DNA of 64,000 nt. Origin: Gemmatimonadota bacterium. Its GTDB lineage: Bacteria > Gemmatimonadota > Gemmatimonadetes > Longimicrobiales > Gaopeijiaceae. The notes under the pieces were generated by a model. That model saw only the letters and a program-made list of their open reading frames with translations, ran no database searches and was not told the DNA's origin. This document shows positions 56,255 to 64,000 of the stretch, one piece after another; the first letter of the stretch is position 1, and each line of letters opens with the position of its first letter. A program made the translations under genes and the position numbers. Location of the stretch: NCBI GenBank assembly GCA_028874905.1, contig JAPPGZ010000045.1, positions 17,032 through 81,031 on the forward strand, read 5' to 3'.

Positions 56255-57207
56255 CGGTCTTTCGGTCGGGACCGTCCGGGCTGCCACCTGGCGATGGCCC
56301 CGTCGTCGTGACCGTGGGGACCTTCGACGGGTTCCACCGGGGGCATCGGCGCGTCCTGGCGGAAATGGCCGCGCTGGCGTCGGCGCGGCGCGGGCGCAGT
56401 GTCCTGGTCACGTTCGACCCGCACCCGCTGCGTGTAGTCCGGCCCGAGGCCGCGCCCCCGCTGCTGACTACACCGGACGAGAAGAAGGCCGTCCTTGCAT
56501 GCAGCCGGCTTGACTACGTCGTCTTCCTGGCCTTCACACCCGAGCTTCGCGAGTTCTCGCCGCGCCGGTTCGTGGAGGAGGTTCTGCTGCGGCGGCTGAG
56601 GATGAGCCATCTTGTCATCGGGTACGATCACGGGTTCGGACGAGGCCGGTCCGGAGACGTCAATACGCTCCGCGCCATCGCCGCCGACAGGGGCTTTCAA
56701 CTCGATGTCGTGAAAGCGGTCCATTCCGGCCCCGCCGCGGTATCGTCCTCGTCGATCCGGCGGGCACTCCTCGAGGGACGGCTTGTCGATGCCAACCGCT
56801 GGCTGGGTCGTCCGTATTCCCTCGCCGGCACTGTCGTCAAGGGAGACGGGCGAGGGCAGGATCTCGGTTTTCCGACTGCCAACCTGCGTGTTGCGGGTAC
56901 CGACAAGCTCATTCCCGCCGAGGGCATCTACGCGTGCTTCGCGACCGTTTCCCAGGGCAGGTTCATGGGTGCCATGCACATCGGAGAACGCCCGACCTTC
57001 CCGGGCGCCAGCGCTTCCGTCGAGGTCAATCTGCTTGATTTCAACGCGGACCTGTACGGTCAGATGATCCATCTGGATCTGATCGAATACCTGCGCCCGG
57101 TGGTCGCGTTCGGTTCGGTTGCGGCGCTGACGGAGCAGATGCGCGCAGACGTGGCGGATACCCGGAAGCTCCTGGAACGGCGCCTGGTCATGGCGCCGGT
57201 GACTTGA
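56251..57207 (+). CDS. ribF: Bifunctional riboflavin kinase/FAD synthetase
   Basis: A 318-residue enzyme that makes FMN and FAD from riboflavin. The GTG at 56251 overlaps the truB stop. The N-terminal nucleotidyltransferase domain has VTVGTFDGFHRGHRRVLAEM and VIGYDHGFGRGRSGD. The C-terminal kinase domain has the PYSLAGTVVKGDGRGQDLGF loop and FPTANLRV. The truB-ribF-rpsO order is common in bacteria. FAD and FMN made here feed complex I and other flavoproteins. Confidence 0.95.
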   Translation: MTVFRSGPSGLPPGDGPVVVTVGTFDGFHRGHRRVLAEMAALASARRGRSVLVTFDPHPLRVVRPEAAPPLLTTPDEKKAVLACSRLDYVVFLAFTPELREFSPRRFVEEVLLRRLRMSHLVIGYDHGFGRGRSGDVNTLRAIAADRGFQLDVVKAVHSGPAAVSSSSIRRALLEGRLVDANRWLGRPYSLAGTVVKGDGRGQDLGFPTANLRVAGTDKLIPAEGIYACFATVSQGRFMGAMHIGERPTFPGASASVEVNLLDFNADLYGQMIHLDLIEYLRPVVAFGSVAALTEQMRADVADTRKLLERRLVMAPVT

Positions 57208-57267
57208 GATCCCGGTCCGGTCTTTCTCCGGCCGGATACGACCCTCCACCAGGGACGTAGGTTGCGG

Positions 57268-57296
57268 TTGTGTGCCCGTCGGGCATCGGCTATCTT
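57268..57296 (+). promoter_or_regulatory. Predicted promoter for rpsO
   Basis: TTGTGT (57268-57273) and TATCTT (57291-57296) are 17 bases apart, in the 127-base gap between ribF and rpsO. The expected start near 57303 leaves about 30 bases of leader containing the ribosome-binding site. Confidence 0.4.
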
Positions 57297-57334
57297 GAAA
57301 GGCTGTCCGAGAAAGGCGAAGACACGGAAACAAA

Positions 57335-57595
57335 ATGGGTATTGACAAGCAAGAGATCATAGGCAAGTACCAGCCTCACGAGAACGGCGCCGGCAGCACG
57401 CAAGTCCAGGTCGCCCTTCTGACCGCCAGGATCAATCACCTGCGCAGCCATTTCGACGCCCACAAGCATGACCATCACAGCCGCCGCGGCCTCCTGAAGA
57501 TGGTGGGACGCCGGCGTCGGCTCCTCGAGTACCTGAAGCGGACCGATCTGGACGGATACCGCGAATTGATCAAAGACCTCGGGCTGCGCCATTGA
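57335..57595 (+). CDS. rpsO: 30S ribosomal protein S15
   Basis: An 86-residue S15, close to the usual 88-89. The central helices read [19 protein letters not shown] then [20 protein letters not shown], and the end [17 protein letters not shown] is conserved. It would bind 16S rRNA early in 30S assembly. It is followed after 126 bases by pnp, the usual rpsO-pnp arrangement in which both are often under post-transcriptional control. Confidence 0.97.
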   Translation: MGIDKQEIIGKYQPHENGAGSTQVQVALLTARINHLRSHFDAHKHDHHSRRGLLKMVGRRRRLLEYLKRTDLDGYRELIKDLGLRH

Positions 57596-57626
57596 CCGGC
57601 GCGGGCAAGGAGGCGTCCTTCCGCCG

Positions 57627-57705
57627 TCGGCGCGACGTTGCGCCACAGCGGGCAGCCGCGCGCCGATAGTGCCACAGCCCCCCTTCGCCGCAGGTTCTCT
57701 GCGGC
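57627..57705 (+). promoter_or_regulatory. Structured leader between rpsO and pnp
   Basis: Two inverted repeats are visible. An 8-bp stem (TCGGCGCG at 57627-57634 with CGCGCCGA at 57659-57666) encloses a 24-base loop. A perfect 7-bp stem (GCCGCAG at 57687-57693 with CTGCGGC at 57699-57705) has a 5-base loop and lies about 17 bases before the pnp start. Double-stranded leader RNA is used for RNase III and PNPase autoregulation of pnp in E. coli, so a similar role is plausible here. Confidence 0.45.
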
Positions 57706-57721
57706 AATCCCGGAAGAGAAA

Positions 57722-59851
57722 ATGACAGACAGAATCGAACGACAGTTCGCCGGTCGGCGGCTGGTCCTCGAGGTGGGCCGCATGGCCCGGCTCGCGCACG
57801 GGGCCTGCCTCGTCCAGTTTGGCGAAACGGTAGTACTGGTGACTGCCACGGTGCAGGACAGGCCGACCCATCTCCCCTTTTTCCCGCTTACGGTGGAATA
57901 CCGTGAGAAGGCATACGCGGCCGGCAAGATCCCGGGCGGCTTCTTCAAGCGCGAGGGCGCGCCTCAGGAGAAGGAGGTTCTGTCCTCCAGGCTGACGGAT
58001 CGAACCCTGCGCCCGCTCTTCCCGAATGGGTTCTTTCACGAGACGCAGATCCACGCCCAGGTCCTCAGCGCCGACCAGGAAAACGACGCCGACGTGCTCA
58101 CGCTGATCGGCGCGTCGGTGGCGCTCAACACGTCGGTCATCCCCTTCCGCACGCCGGTGGCTTCGGTGCGCATAGGACGGATCCAGGGCAACTGGGTGGT
58201 GAATCCCACCTTCCTGCAACTCGAGTACGCCGATGTCGACATCGTCGTGGCGGGCTCGGCAAGCGCGATCGTGATGGTCGAGGGAGGGGCCATTCAGGTC
58301 CCCGAATCCGAGATCCTCGAGGGTCTGAAGGTGGCACACGAGGCGATCAGGGAGCTGATCGATATCCAGGAGCAACTCATCGCGCCACGCCGTGTGCCCG
58401 CGATGGCGTGGGAGCCCAAGGAGGTGGACCCGGAGCTGCGGAGCCGTGTCGAAAAGGAAGCTGCGGCGGGCGTGGCCGATGCTGTCAGGATTACCGGCAA
58501 GACGGAGCGGTTGGCGGCGCTGACGGCGGTTGCGGGGGACATCACGGCTCGACTGGCTGAAGAGAACCCGGAGGGCCCGGCTCCCGACGGGGACGTTCGG
58601 GATGTCATTCGGTCGCTGGAGAAGAAGAGCGTGCGCGCCCGCATCCTCGACGAAGGTCTGCGGGCCGACGGCCGGGGCGCCGACGACGTGCGCCCGATCG
58701 ACTGCGAAGTCGGCCTCCTGCCCAGAACCCACGGGTCCGCCCTGTTCACGCGCGGAGAGACCCAGTCGCTCGGGGTCGTAACCTTGGGGACGTCCAGGGA
58801 CGAGCAGCGCATCGACTCGATCGACAGCAGCGAACAGATCACCAAGTCGTTCATGCTCCACTACAACTTCCCGCCCTTCTCGGTGGGCGAAGCGCGTCCG
58901 ATCCGGTCGACCTCACGGCGTGAGAAGGGACACGGCGCACTCGCTGAGCGCGCCATTCAGCCCCTGCTTCCCGACTACGACGACTTTCCATACACGATCC
59001 GGATCGTCTCCGACATTCTGGAGTCGAACGGCTCGTCATCGATGGCTTCGGTATGCTCCGCGTCGCTTTCGCTGATGGACGCGGGCGTGCCGCTTCAGGC
59101 CGCCTGCGCGGGCGTGGCGATGGGCCTGGTCGCCGAAGGTGACCGGGTAGCCGTCCTTACGGACATTCTGGGTCTGGAGGACGCGCTGGGAGACATGGAC
59201 TTCAAGGTGGCCGGAACGCGCCGGGGCGTCACATCGATACAGATGGACATCAAGATCGAGGGGCTGACCTTCGAGCTGCTCGACGAGGCGCTGGAGCGGG
59301 CCCGCCGGGGCCGCATGCACATCCTCGACCGCATGGACGCGGTGATCGCGGCACCTCGCGAAGACCTCTCCGACTATGCGCCGAGGATCGAGTCGATCAG
59401 AATCAATCCTGAGAAGATAGGTGACATCATCGGTCCCAAGGGCAAGACCATTCGTGCGATACAGGACGAGTCCGGGGCCACGATCGAAGTGGACGACGAC
59501 GGCGTCGTCAAGATTGCCGCCGTGTCCTCGGAAGCCGGCGCCAGGGCCCGCGAGATGATCGAAGCGATCGTACAGGAACCGGAGGTGGGCAGGATCTACG
59601 AAGGGCCGGTCAAGAACACGACCACATTCGGCGCTTTCGTCGAAATCATGCCCGGCGTCGAGGGTCTGTGCCACATATCGGAACTGGCCGACTACCGGGT
59701 CGGGAAGACGGAGGACGTCGTGAATCGTGGAGACGTCATACGCGTCAAGCTGCTGTCCATCGACGAGAAGGGACGCATGCGCCTCTCCAAGAAGGCCGCG
59801 GCCGCCGAGGAGAGAACTCCGGTCGCGGAAGAGGCCGGAGCCCGCAGCTAG
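57722..59851 (+). CDS. pnp: Polyribonucleotide nucleotidyltransferase
   Basis: A 709-residue 3'-to-5' phosphorolytic exoribonuclease. ATG at 57722 follows GGAAGAG and gives the usual N-terminus (MTDRIERQFAGRRLVLEVGR). Two RNase PH-like halves are seen. The first has VMVEGGAIQVPES-like sequence and the second has ILGLEDALGDMDFKVAGTRR, which includes the catalytic region. They are followed by a KH domain (IGPKGKTIRAIQDESGATI) and an S1 domain (VKNTTTFGAFVEIMPGVEGL). A leader with two hairpins precedes it. Confidence 0.96.
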   Translation: MTDRIERQFAGRRLVLEVGRMARLAHGACLVQFGETVVLVTATVQDRPTHLPFFPLTVEYREKAYAAGKIPGGFFKREGAPQEKEVLSSRLTDRTLRPLFPNGFFHETQIHAQVLSADQENDADVLTLIGASVALNTSVIPFRTPVASVRIGRIQGNWVVNPTFLQLEYADVDIVVAGSASAIVMVEGGAIQVPESEILEGLKVAHEAIRELIDIQEQLIAPRRVPAMAWEPKEVDPELRSRVEKEAAAGVADAVRITGKTERLAALTAVAGDITARLAEENPEGPAPDGDVRDVIRSLEKKSVRARILDEGLRADGRGADDVRPIDCEVGLLPRTHGSALFTRGETQSLGVVTLGTSRDEQRIDSIDSSEQITKSFMLHYNFPPFSVGEARPIRSTSRREKGHGALAERAIQPLLPDYDDFPYTIRIVSDILESNGSSSMASVCSASLSLMDAGVPLQAACAGVAMGLVAEGDRVAVLTDILGLEDALGDMDFKVAGTRRGVTSIQMDIKIEGLTFELLDEALERARRGRMHILDRMDAVIAAPREDLSDYAPRIESIRINPEKIGDIIGPKGKTIRAIQDESGATIEVDDDGVVKIAAVSSEAGARAREMIEAIVQEPEVGRIYEGPVKNTTTFGAFVEIMPGVEGLCHISELADYRVGKTEDVVNRGDVIRVKLLSIDEKGRMRLSKKAAAAEERTPVAEEAGARS

Positions 59852-59879
59852 CGAAGACCCGAACCGGGCGCGAAGCCGA

Positions 59880-61127
59880 ATGGGACCCGATCCCGGCGCG
59901 GCGAGCTATGATGGCGATCGGTTGGGAAACGGTGTGCATGTCCTGACCGAGCGCATGCCGGGCGTGCGCTCGGTGGCCGTGGGGGCGTGGGTGCGGCAGG
60001 GAGCGGCGCACGATGCCCCCGGCCAGCCCGGTGCCAGCCACTTGTTGGAACACCTGGTCTTTCGCGGCACCGGATCACGGTCCCGCCGCCAGATCGCACG
60101 TTCGCTGGAGAGCGTGGGTGGCTCGCTGAACGCGTATACCTCGCGGGAACATACCGGATACGAGGCCCGGGTACTGGCAAGCCATCTGCCCCGGGCGGTG
60201 GATGTGATCTCGGACCTGGTACGCGACCCGCGGCTCGACGAGGGGGACCTCGACCAGGAGAAGATGGTGGTCGGCGAGGAGATCGCGGCGGTGGAGGACA
60301 CGCCCGACGATCTGGTGTTCGAACTTCACGGCGAGCGCCTGTGGCGGGGGCATCCGTACGGCAGGTCGATCCTGGGAACCCGTGATTCGGTAGCCTCGAT
60401 CTCGCGCGACGATCTGGCCGAATTGCACCGCGACCGCTACGTCGGTGCGAACCTGGTGGTGGCGGCAGCGGGCGCCGTGGAGCACGACGAGTTCCTGGGG
60501 CTGGCCGACGAGTGGTTCGGAGAGATCGAACCCGGCGGCGAAGCCCCCGGCGTACCGGAGCCTCCCGCGCCCGAGGAGGGCATGGACAGAGTGGCGCGCG
60601 AGGCCTCGCAGATGCACATCGTGCTCGGACGTACGACCCCGGGGCACTCGCACCCGGACCGGCACGCGCTGATCCTGCTGTCGGCGGCCCTGGGCGGGGG
60701 GATGAGCTCCAGGCTCTTCCAGCGGGTCCGGGAGGAACTGGCGCTGGCCTACGCGGTGTTTTCCTACCAGTCGTTCTACACCCGTGGCGGCGTTTCCGGC
60801 GTGTACGCGGGGACGCGTCCCGGCAAGGCGCCGGAGGCCTTGGACGCGATTCGCGACGTCTATCGGCGCGTTGCCGCCCAGGGCCTCCCTCGTGACGAAC
60901 TGGACACGGTCAAGGAGCAGGTCAAGGGCCAGGTCATGCTGTCGCAGGAATCCCCCGGCGCGCGGCTGCACCGCCTCGCCGGCTTCGCACTGCACCGTGA
61001 GCCCTTTGTCTCCCTGGACGAGTTGGCCGGCCGGATCGATTCCGTGTCCAATTGCGACATCGCGAGAGTGGCCGCCGAGGCTTTCGAGCCCGAGCGCCAG
61101 TACACCCTGTGCCTCGGCCCGCACTGA
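59880..61127 (+). CDS. M16 family zinc peptidase
   Basis: A 415-residue pitrilysin-family (processing-peptidase-like) protein. The inverted zinc motif HLLEH lies at residues 54-58 with the third ligand Glu at about 134 (EEIAAVEDTP). The C-terminal half has the R/Y region ALGGGMSSRLFQRVREELAL typical of M16B. ATG at 59880 lies 28 bases after pnp. Neighbouring pnp and an M16 peptidase is a common arrangement in several phyla. It has no signal peptide, so it is probably cytoplasmic. Confidence 0.92.
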   Translation: MGPDPGAASYDGDRLGNGVHVLTERMPGVRSVAVGAWVRQGAAHDAPGQPGASHLLEHLVFRGTGSRSRRQIARSLESVGGSLNAYTSREHTGYEARVLASHLPRAVDVISDLVRDPRLDEGDLDQEKMVVGEEIAAVEDTPDDLVFELHGERLWRGHPYGRSILGTRDSVASISRDDLAELHRDRYVGANLVVAAAGAVEHDEFLGLADEWFGEIEPGGEAPGVPEPPAPEEGMDRVAREASQMHIVLGRTTPGHSHPDRHALILLSAALGGGMSSRLFQRVREELALAYAVFSYQSFYTRGGVSGVYAGTRPGKAPEALDAIRDVYRRVAAQGLPRDELDTVKEQVKGQVMLSQESPGARLHRLAGFALHREPFVSLDELAGRIDSVSNCDIARVAAEAFEPERQYTLCLGPH

Positions 61128-61173
61128 CCAGTATCGCGTCCCGGAGACACGACACCAGAACGGATCCAGAAGA

Positions 61174-62742
61174 ATGGTCGTTGGCATTCCATCCGAGATC
61201 AAGCAGAACGAATACCGGGTCGCGCTGACACCGGCCGGGGCCGAAGCCCTGACCAGGGCCGGCCACGATGTTCTGGTCCAGACCGGAGCCGGTCGGGAAA
61301 GCGGATTCACCGACGATTTCTACGCCGGCGTGGGCGTCCAGGTCGTCGATACGGCGGCGGAGGTCTGGGAGCGCGCCGGGATGATCATGAAGGTGAAGGA
61401 GCCGGTCGCCTGCGAGTGGCCGCTGATCCGGGACGGGCAGATCGTCTTCGCCTACTTCCATTTCGCGGCGTCGGAGGAGCTGACCCGCGCCGTCATCGAC
61501 AGCGGCGCGATCGCGATTGCCTACGAGACGGTCGGACCGGAGGACGGCAACCTGCCGCTCCTCACGCCGATGAGCGAGGTGGCCGGGCGCATGGCGGTGC
61601 AGGAAGGCGCCAGGTACCTCGGCCGTCCCTCGGGCGGATCGGGGATTCTGCTGGGCGGTGTCCCGGGCGTTCTCCCCGCCAAGGTGCTGGTGCTGGGTGG
61701 GGGAGTCGTGGGAACGCACGCGGCGAGCATGGCGGCGGGCCTGGGCGCCCGGGTCTCGATAATGGACATCGCGTTGCCTCGGCTGCGGCAACTCGCCGAC
61801 ATCATGCCGGCCAACGTGAACCTCCTGTTCAGCACCCGGTACGCGGTGCGAAAGCAACTCACTGACTCGGACCTGGTCATCGGGGCGGTGCTCGTACCGG
61901 GCGGAAGGGCGCCGAACCTGGTCAAGCGGGGCGATCTCGGCACAATGCGGCCCGGATCGGTGATCGTCGATGTCGCGGTCGACCAGGGGGGATGCGTCGA
62001 GACCATACGGCCCACGACGCACGAGGATCCGGTATACGAGGTCGACGGCGTGATCCACTACGGTGTGTCGAATATCCCCGGTGCGGTGCCGCGCACATCC
62101 ACGCTGGCGCTGACCAACGCAACGCTGCCGTACGCGATGCATCTGGCGCGGTCCGGATGGCGGCGGGCCTGCGCGGAAGACCCCGACCTTGCCCGGGGAA
62201 TCAACGTCGCGGCGGGCAGGGTCGTGCACCGGGGAGTTGCCGACGCGTTCGGGATGACGATGGAGTCGCTTCGCGCGTTGGACGCAGTGGACCGGCGGGA
62301 CCAGCCCAGGGTGCGGTTCAAGCGCCTGGCTACAAACCCGGATCTGCCGCTGCCCGCTCGCGCATCGGTCGAGGCTGCCGGGTTCGACATCCGCAGTTGC
62401 GAGACCTTCCGCCTCGCGCCGGGCCAGATCCACGCGGCGGCGACTGGATTGGTCATGGAGATGCCCGCGGGACTCGAGTGCCAGGTCCGGCCCCGTTCCG
62501 GGTTGGCAGCGCGCCATGGGATTACCCTGCCGAACAGTCCCGGCACGATCGATTCGGATTATCGCGGCGAACTCAGAATACTGATGCAGAACACGGGCGC
62601 CGAGGCCGTTACGATCAACCGCGGCGACCGTGTCGCCCAGCTGGTGTTCGGTCGCTGTCTCTCTCCCCGCGTGGAAGAGGCGCCGGGGGTAACCGAAACC
62701 GAGCGCGGCTCCGGCGGCTTCGGCAGTACGGGCGTGAAATGA
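61174..62742 (+). CDS. Alanine dehydrogenase-dUTPase fusion protein
   Basis: One uninterrupted 522-residue frame joins two enzymes. Residues 1 to about 379 are alanine dehydrogenase (alanine to pyruvate and ammonia with NAD). Arg15, Lys75 (MKVKEP), His96 (AYFHFA) and Asp270 (VAVDQGG) match the substrate and catalytic residues known for this family, and the NAD loop is LGGGVVGTHAA near 174. Residues 380-522 are a complete trimeric-type dUTPase. Its motif 1 is AGFDIRS (402-408), motif 2 PRSGLA (440-445), motif 3 GTIDSDYRGE (457-466), motif 4 GDRVAQLVF (484-492) and motif 5 RGSGGFGSTG (511-520). There is no stop between them. A GTG at 62311 could in principle also start a separate dUTPase. I know of no standard Ald-Dut fusion family. 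Confidence 0.88.
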   Translation: MVVGIPSEIKQNEYRVALTPAGAEALTRAGHDVLVQTGAGRESGFTDDFYAGVGVQVVDTAAEVWERAGMIMKVKEPVACEWPLIRDGQIVFAYFHFAASEELTRAVIDSGAIAIAYETVGPEDGNLPLLTPMSEVAGRMAVQEGARYLGRPSGGSGILLGGVPGVLPAKVLVLGGGVVGTHAASMAAGLGARVSIMDIALPRLRQLADIMPANVNLLFSTRYAVRKQLTDSDLVIGAVLVPGGRAPNLVKRGDLGTMRPGSVIVDVAVDQGGCVETIRPTTHEDPVYEVDGVIHYGVSNIPGAVPRTSTLALTNATLPYAMHLARSGWRRACAEDPDLARGINVAAGRVVHRGVADAFGMTMESLRALDAVDRRDQPRVRFKRLATNPDLPLPARASVEAAGFDIRSCETFRLAPGQIHAAATGLVMEMPAGLECQVRPRSGLAARHGITLPNSPGTIDSDYRGELRILMQNTGAEAVTINRGDRVAQLVFGRCLSPRVEEAPGVTETERGSGGFGSTGVK

Positions 62743-62830
62743 GCACGGAAATTCGATAGTTTTAGGTCAGGTCCCGCCCTCTGCGGAGGCAAACCCCCAA
62801 TACCGGAGCCGCCCCGGCCTGCGTTGACCG

Positions 62831-63874
62831 TTGCCCCCAATCTCAAGCTGGTTCAGTTCGAAACGGTTGGTCCCGACGAGCGACATCGGTGTGGACCTCG
62901 GGACGGCCAACACGCTGGTGTGCGTGCGTGGCGAGGGTGTCGTTCTCAGCGAACCCTCGGTTGTTGCAGTGGAGCGCGGGACGAAGCGGATCATGAGCGT
63001 GGGTCTCGAGGCCAAGCGAATGCTCGGCCGCACGCCCGAAGGGATCGAGGCCGTCCGTCCTTTGAAGGACGGTGTCATCGCCGATGTGGACGTGACCGAA
63101 CTCATGCTCCGGCACTTCCTGAAACAGGTCATGTCGAAGCGGATCTTCCGCATAAAACCCAGGGTCGTGGTGGGCGTGCCCTCGGGGATCACCGAACTCG
63201 AACGCAGGGCGGTGCGTTCTTCGGCTCAGGCAGCTGGCGCGAACGAGGTGTACATGGTGGCGGAGCCCATGGCTGCGGCCATCGGGGTTGGACTCCCGAT
63301 CGAGACCCCGCGGGGAAACATGGTAATCGATATCGGGGGCGGTACGACGGAGATCGCGGTCATCGCGCTTTCCGGTATCGTCGCCGACACGTCGATTCGG
63401 ATCGGGGGTGACGAACTGGATCAGTCCATCGTCGCTTTCCTCCGGAAGAACTACAACCTGCTGATCGGTGAACCAACCGCCGAGGCGATCAAGATGCAGA
63501 TCGGGTCGGCGATCGAGACGGATGCCGAGCGGGAGATGGAAGTCAAGGGGAGGGACCTCGTGTCGGGCATCCCGAAGATGGTGCTCATCCATTCCCAGGA
63601 GATCCGAGAGTGTATTCAGGAGCCGCTGCGCTCGATCGTCGAAGCGGTTCGGTACGCTCTGGAGATCACTCCGCCGGAACTGGCGTCGGACATCGTGGAT
63701 TACGGCATCGTCATGACGGGCGGCGGAGCTCTCATTCGTGGCCTGGACAGGCTGATCGCCCTCGAGACCAACCTCCCGATTCACGTCGACGAGGAGCCGA
63801 TGACCTGCGTGGTGCGGGGTTCGGGCAGGATTCTCGACGAATTCACCAAGTACCGGGCCGTGCTTACAACCTAG
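62831..63874 (+). CDS. mreB: Rod-shape-determining protein MreB
   Basis: A 347-residue actin-like protein that guides lateral cell-wall synthesis. The TTG start at 62831 gives a short N-terminal extension before SDIGVDLGTANTLVCVRGEG, the phosphate-1 region. VVGVPSGITELERRAVRSSA, NMVIDIGGGTTEIAVIALSG and GIVMTGGGALIRGLDRLI are the other ATP-site motifs. Length is normal (about 340-350). It suggests a rod-shaped cell. The remaining 126 bases of the window hold no complete gene. MreC would be the expected next gene. Confidence 0.95.
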   Translation: MPPISSWFSSKRLVPTSDIGVDLGTANTLVCVRGEGVVLSEPSVVAVERGTKRIMSVGLEAKRMLGRTPEGIEAVRPLKDGVIADVDVTELMLRHFLKQVMSKRIFRIKPRVVVGVPSGITELERRAVRSSAQAAGANEVYMVAEPMAAAIGVGLPIETPRGNMVIDIGGGTTEIAVIALSGIVADTSIRIGGDELDQSIVAFLRKNYNLLIGEPTAEAIKMQIGSAIETDAEREMEVKGRDLVSGIPKMVLIHSQEIRECIQEPLRSIVEAVRYALEITPPELASDIVDYGIVMTGGGALIRGLDRLIALETNLPIHVDEEPMTCVVRGSGRILDEFTKYRAVLTT

Positions 63875-63961
63875 AACCTCCGGCGGGACGAACGGCGCGG
63901 TTCCCGCCAGTAGGAGGCAGGAACGAGAATTGGCTGGTCAGTCCACACGGGGATTGAGCAC

Positions 63962-63990
63962 TTGATTCAAGCTATCCCGGGTGCTACGAT
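63962..63990 (+). promoter_or_regulatory. Predicted extended -10 promoter at the window edge
   Basis: TTGATT (63962-63967) and TACGAT (63985-63990), preceded by TGC (extended -10), are 17 bases apart. It would drive a gene beginning beyond the window. ATG at 63989 is within the -10 and is unlikely to be a start. Confidence 0.4.
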
Positions 63991-64000
63991 GCGGAATGGG

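Noticed and set aside
62311..62742. Separate dut gene starting at the internal GTG
   Set aside because: No stop separates it from the alanine dehydrogenase frame and there is no clear ribosome-binding site, so one fused protein is the simpler reading. It is still noted as an alternative.
63930..63965. TTG start after GGAGG for a gene downstream of mreB
   Set aside because: The frame from the TTG at 63930 ends at a stop after 11 codons, so it cannot be mreC.

Overview
The window is a gene-dense, GC-rich bacterial chromosome segment. No tRNA, rRNA, CRISPR array, insertion sequence or prophage was recognised, and no gene-free stretch exceeds about 225 bases. Gene content and order fit a Gemmatimonadota-type bacterium, though this is an inference from the gene set and not a phylogeny. 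The supporting genes are an alternative Bacteroidetes-like GlmU, a BshB1-type deacetylase, an NtrY/NtrX pair, 6-bladed beta-propeller lipoproteins and a MurA with Asp at the usual Cys position. GTG and TTG starts are common. Many adjacent genes overlap by 1 to 4 bases (ATGA, GTGA, TTGA, TGATG), so translational coupling is widespread.

Layout. 1-4580 is the end of the respiratory complex I operon (nuoL partial, nuoM, nuoN), followed by a phosphohexomutase. 6191-8838 is an accessory cassette: a beta-propeller lipoprotein, a thioredoxin-like lipoprotein with a CLGC motif, three tandem small secreted peptides sharing a C-x(3,4)-C-x(4-6)-CC core, and a strong hairpin. This is the best candidate for an undescribed system. 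8929-15897 (minus strand) is an export operon made of a secreted protein of unknown function, a TolC-like channel, an HlyD/MacA-like adaptor, two MacB/FtsX-type permeases (no ATPase gene visible) and a BshB1-like deacetylase.

15944-30018 holds a very large NtrY-like kinase, an RsbRD-N-like protein and a PLP decarboxylase. It continues with the three-subunit transhydrogenase (minus strand), ComM, a class V aminotransferase/cysteine desulfurase-like protein, ThpR and the NtrX regulator. 30177-39137 starts with a primary-type sigma factor. It continues with the rplM-rpsI-rpsB-tsf-pyrH-frr-uppS-cdsA-dxr-rseP run, which links translation to isoprenoid, phospholipid and envelope biogenesis. 39212-42331 (minus strand) carries a metallo-beta-lactamase-fold protein, a GlmU-like enzyme and a mannose-1-phosphate guanylyltransferase. 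The latter presumably uses the product of the mutase at 4607.

42491-49938 carries a small lipoprotein with a predicted leaderless mRNA, serS, an orphan histidine kinase, a UvrD/PcrA helicase, a DUF948-like protein and murA. 49935-57207 is the rimP-nusA-infB-ylxP-rbfA-truB-ribF operon, preceded by a good promoter followed directly by a terminator-like hairpin (probable attenuator). 57335-62742 carries rpsO, pnp, an M16 peptidase and a single open frame joining a complete alanine dehydrogenase to a complete dUTPase. The window ends with mreB and a promoter pointing out of the window.
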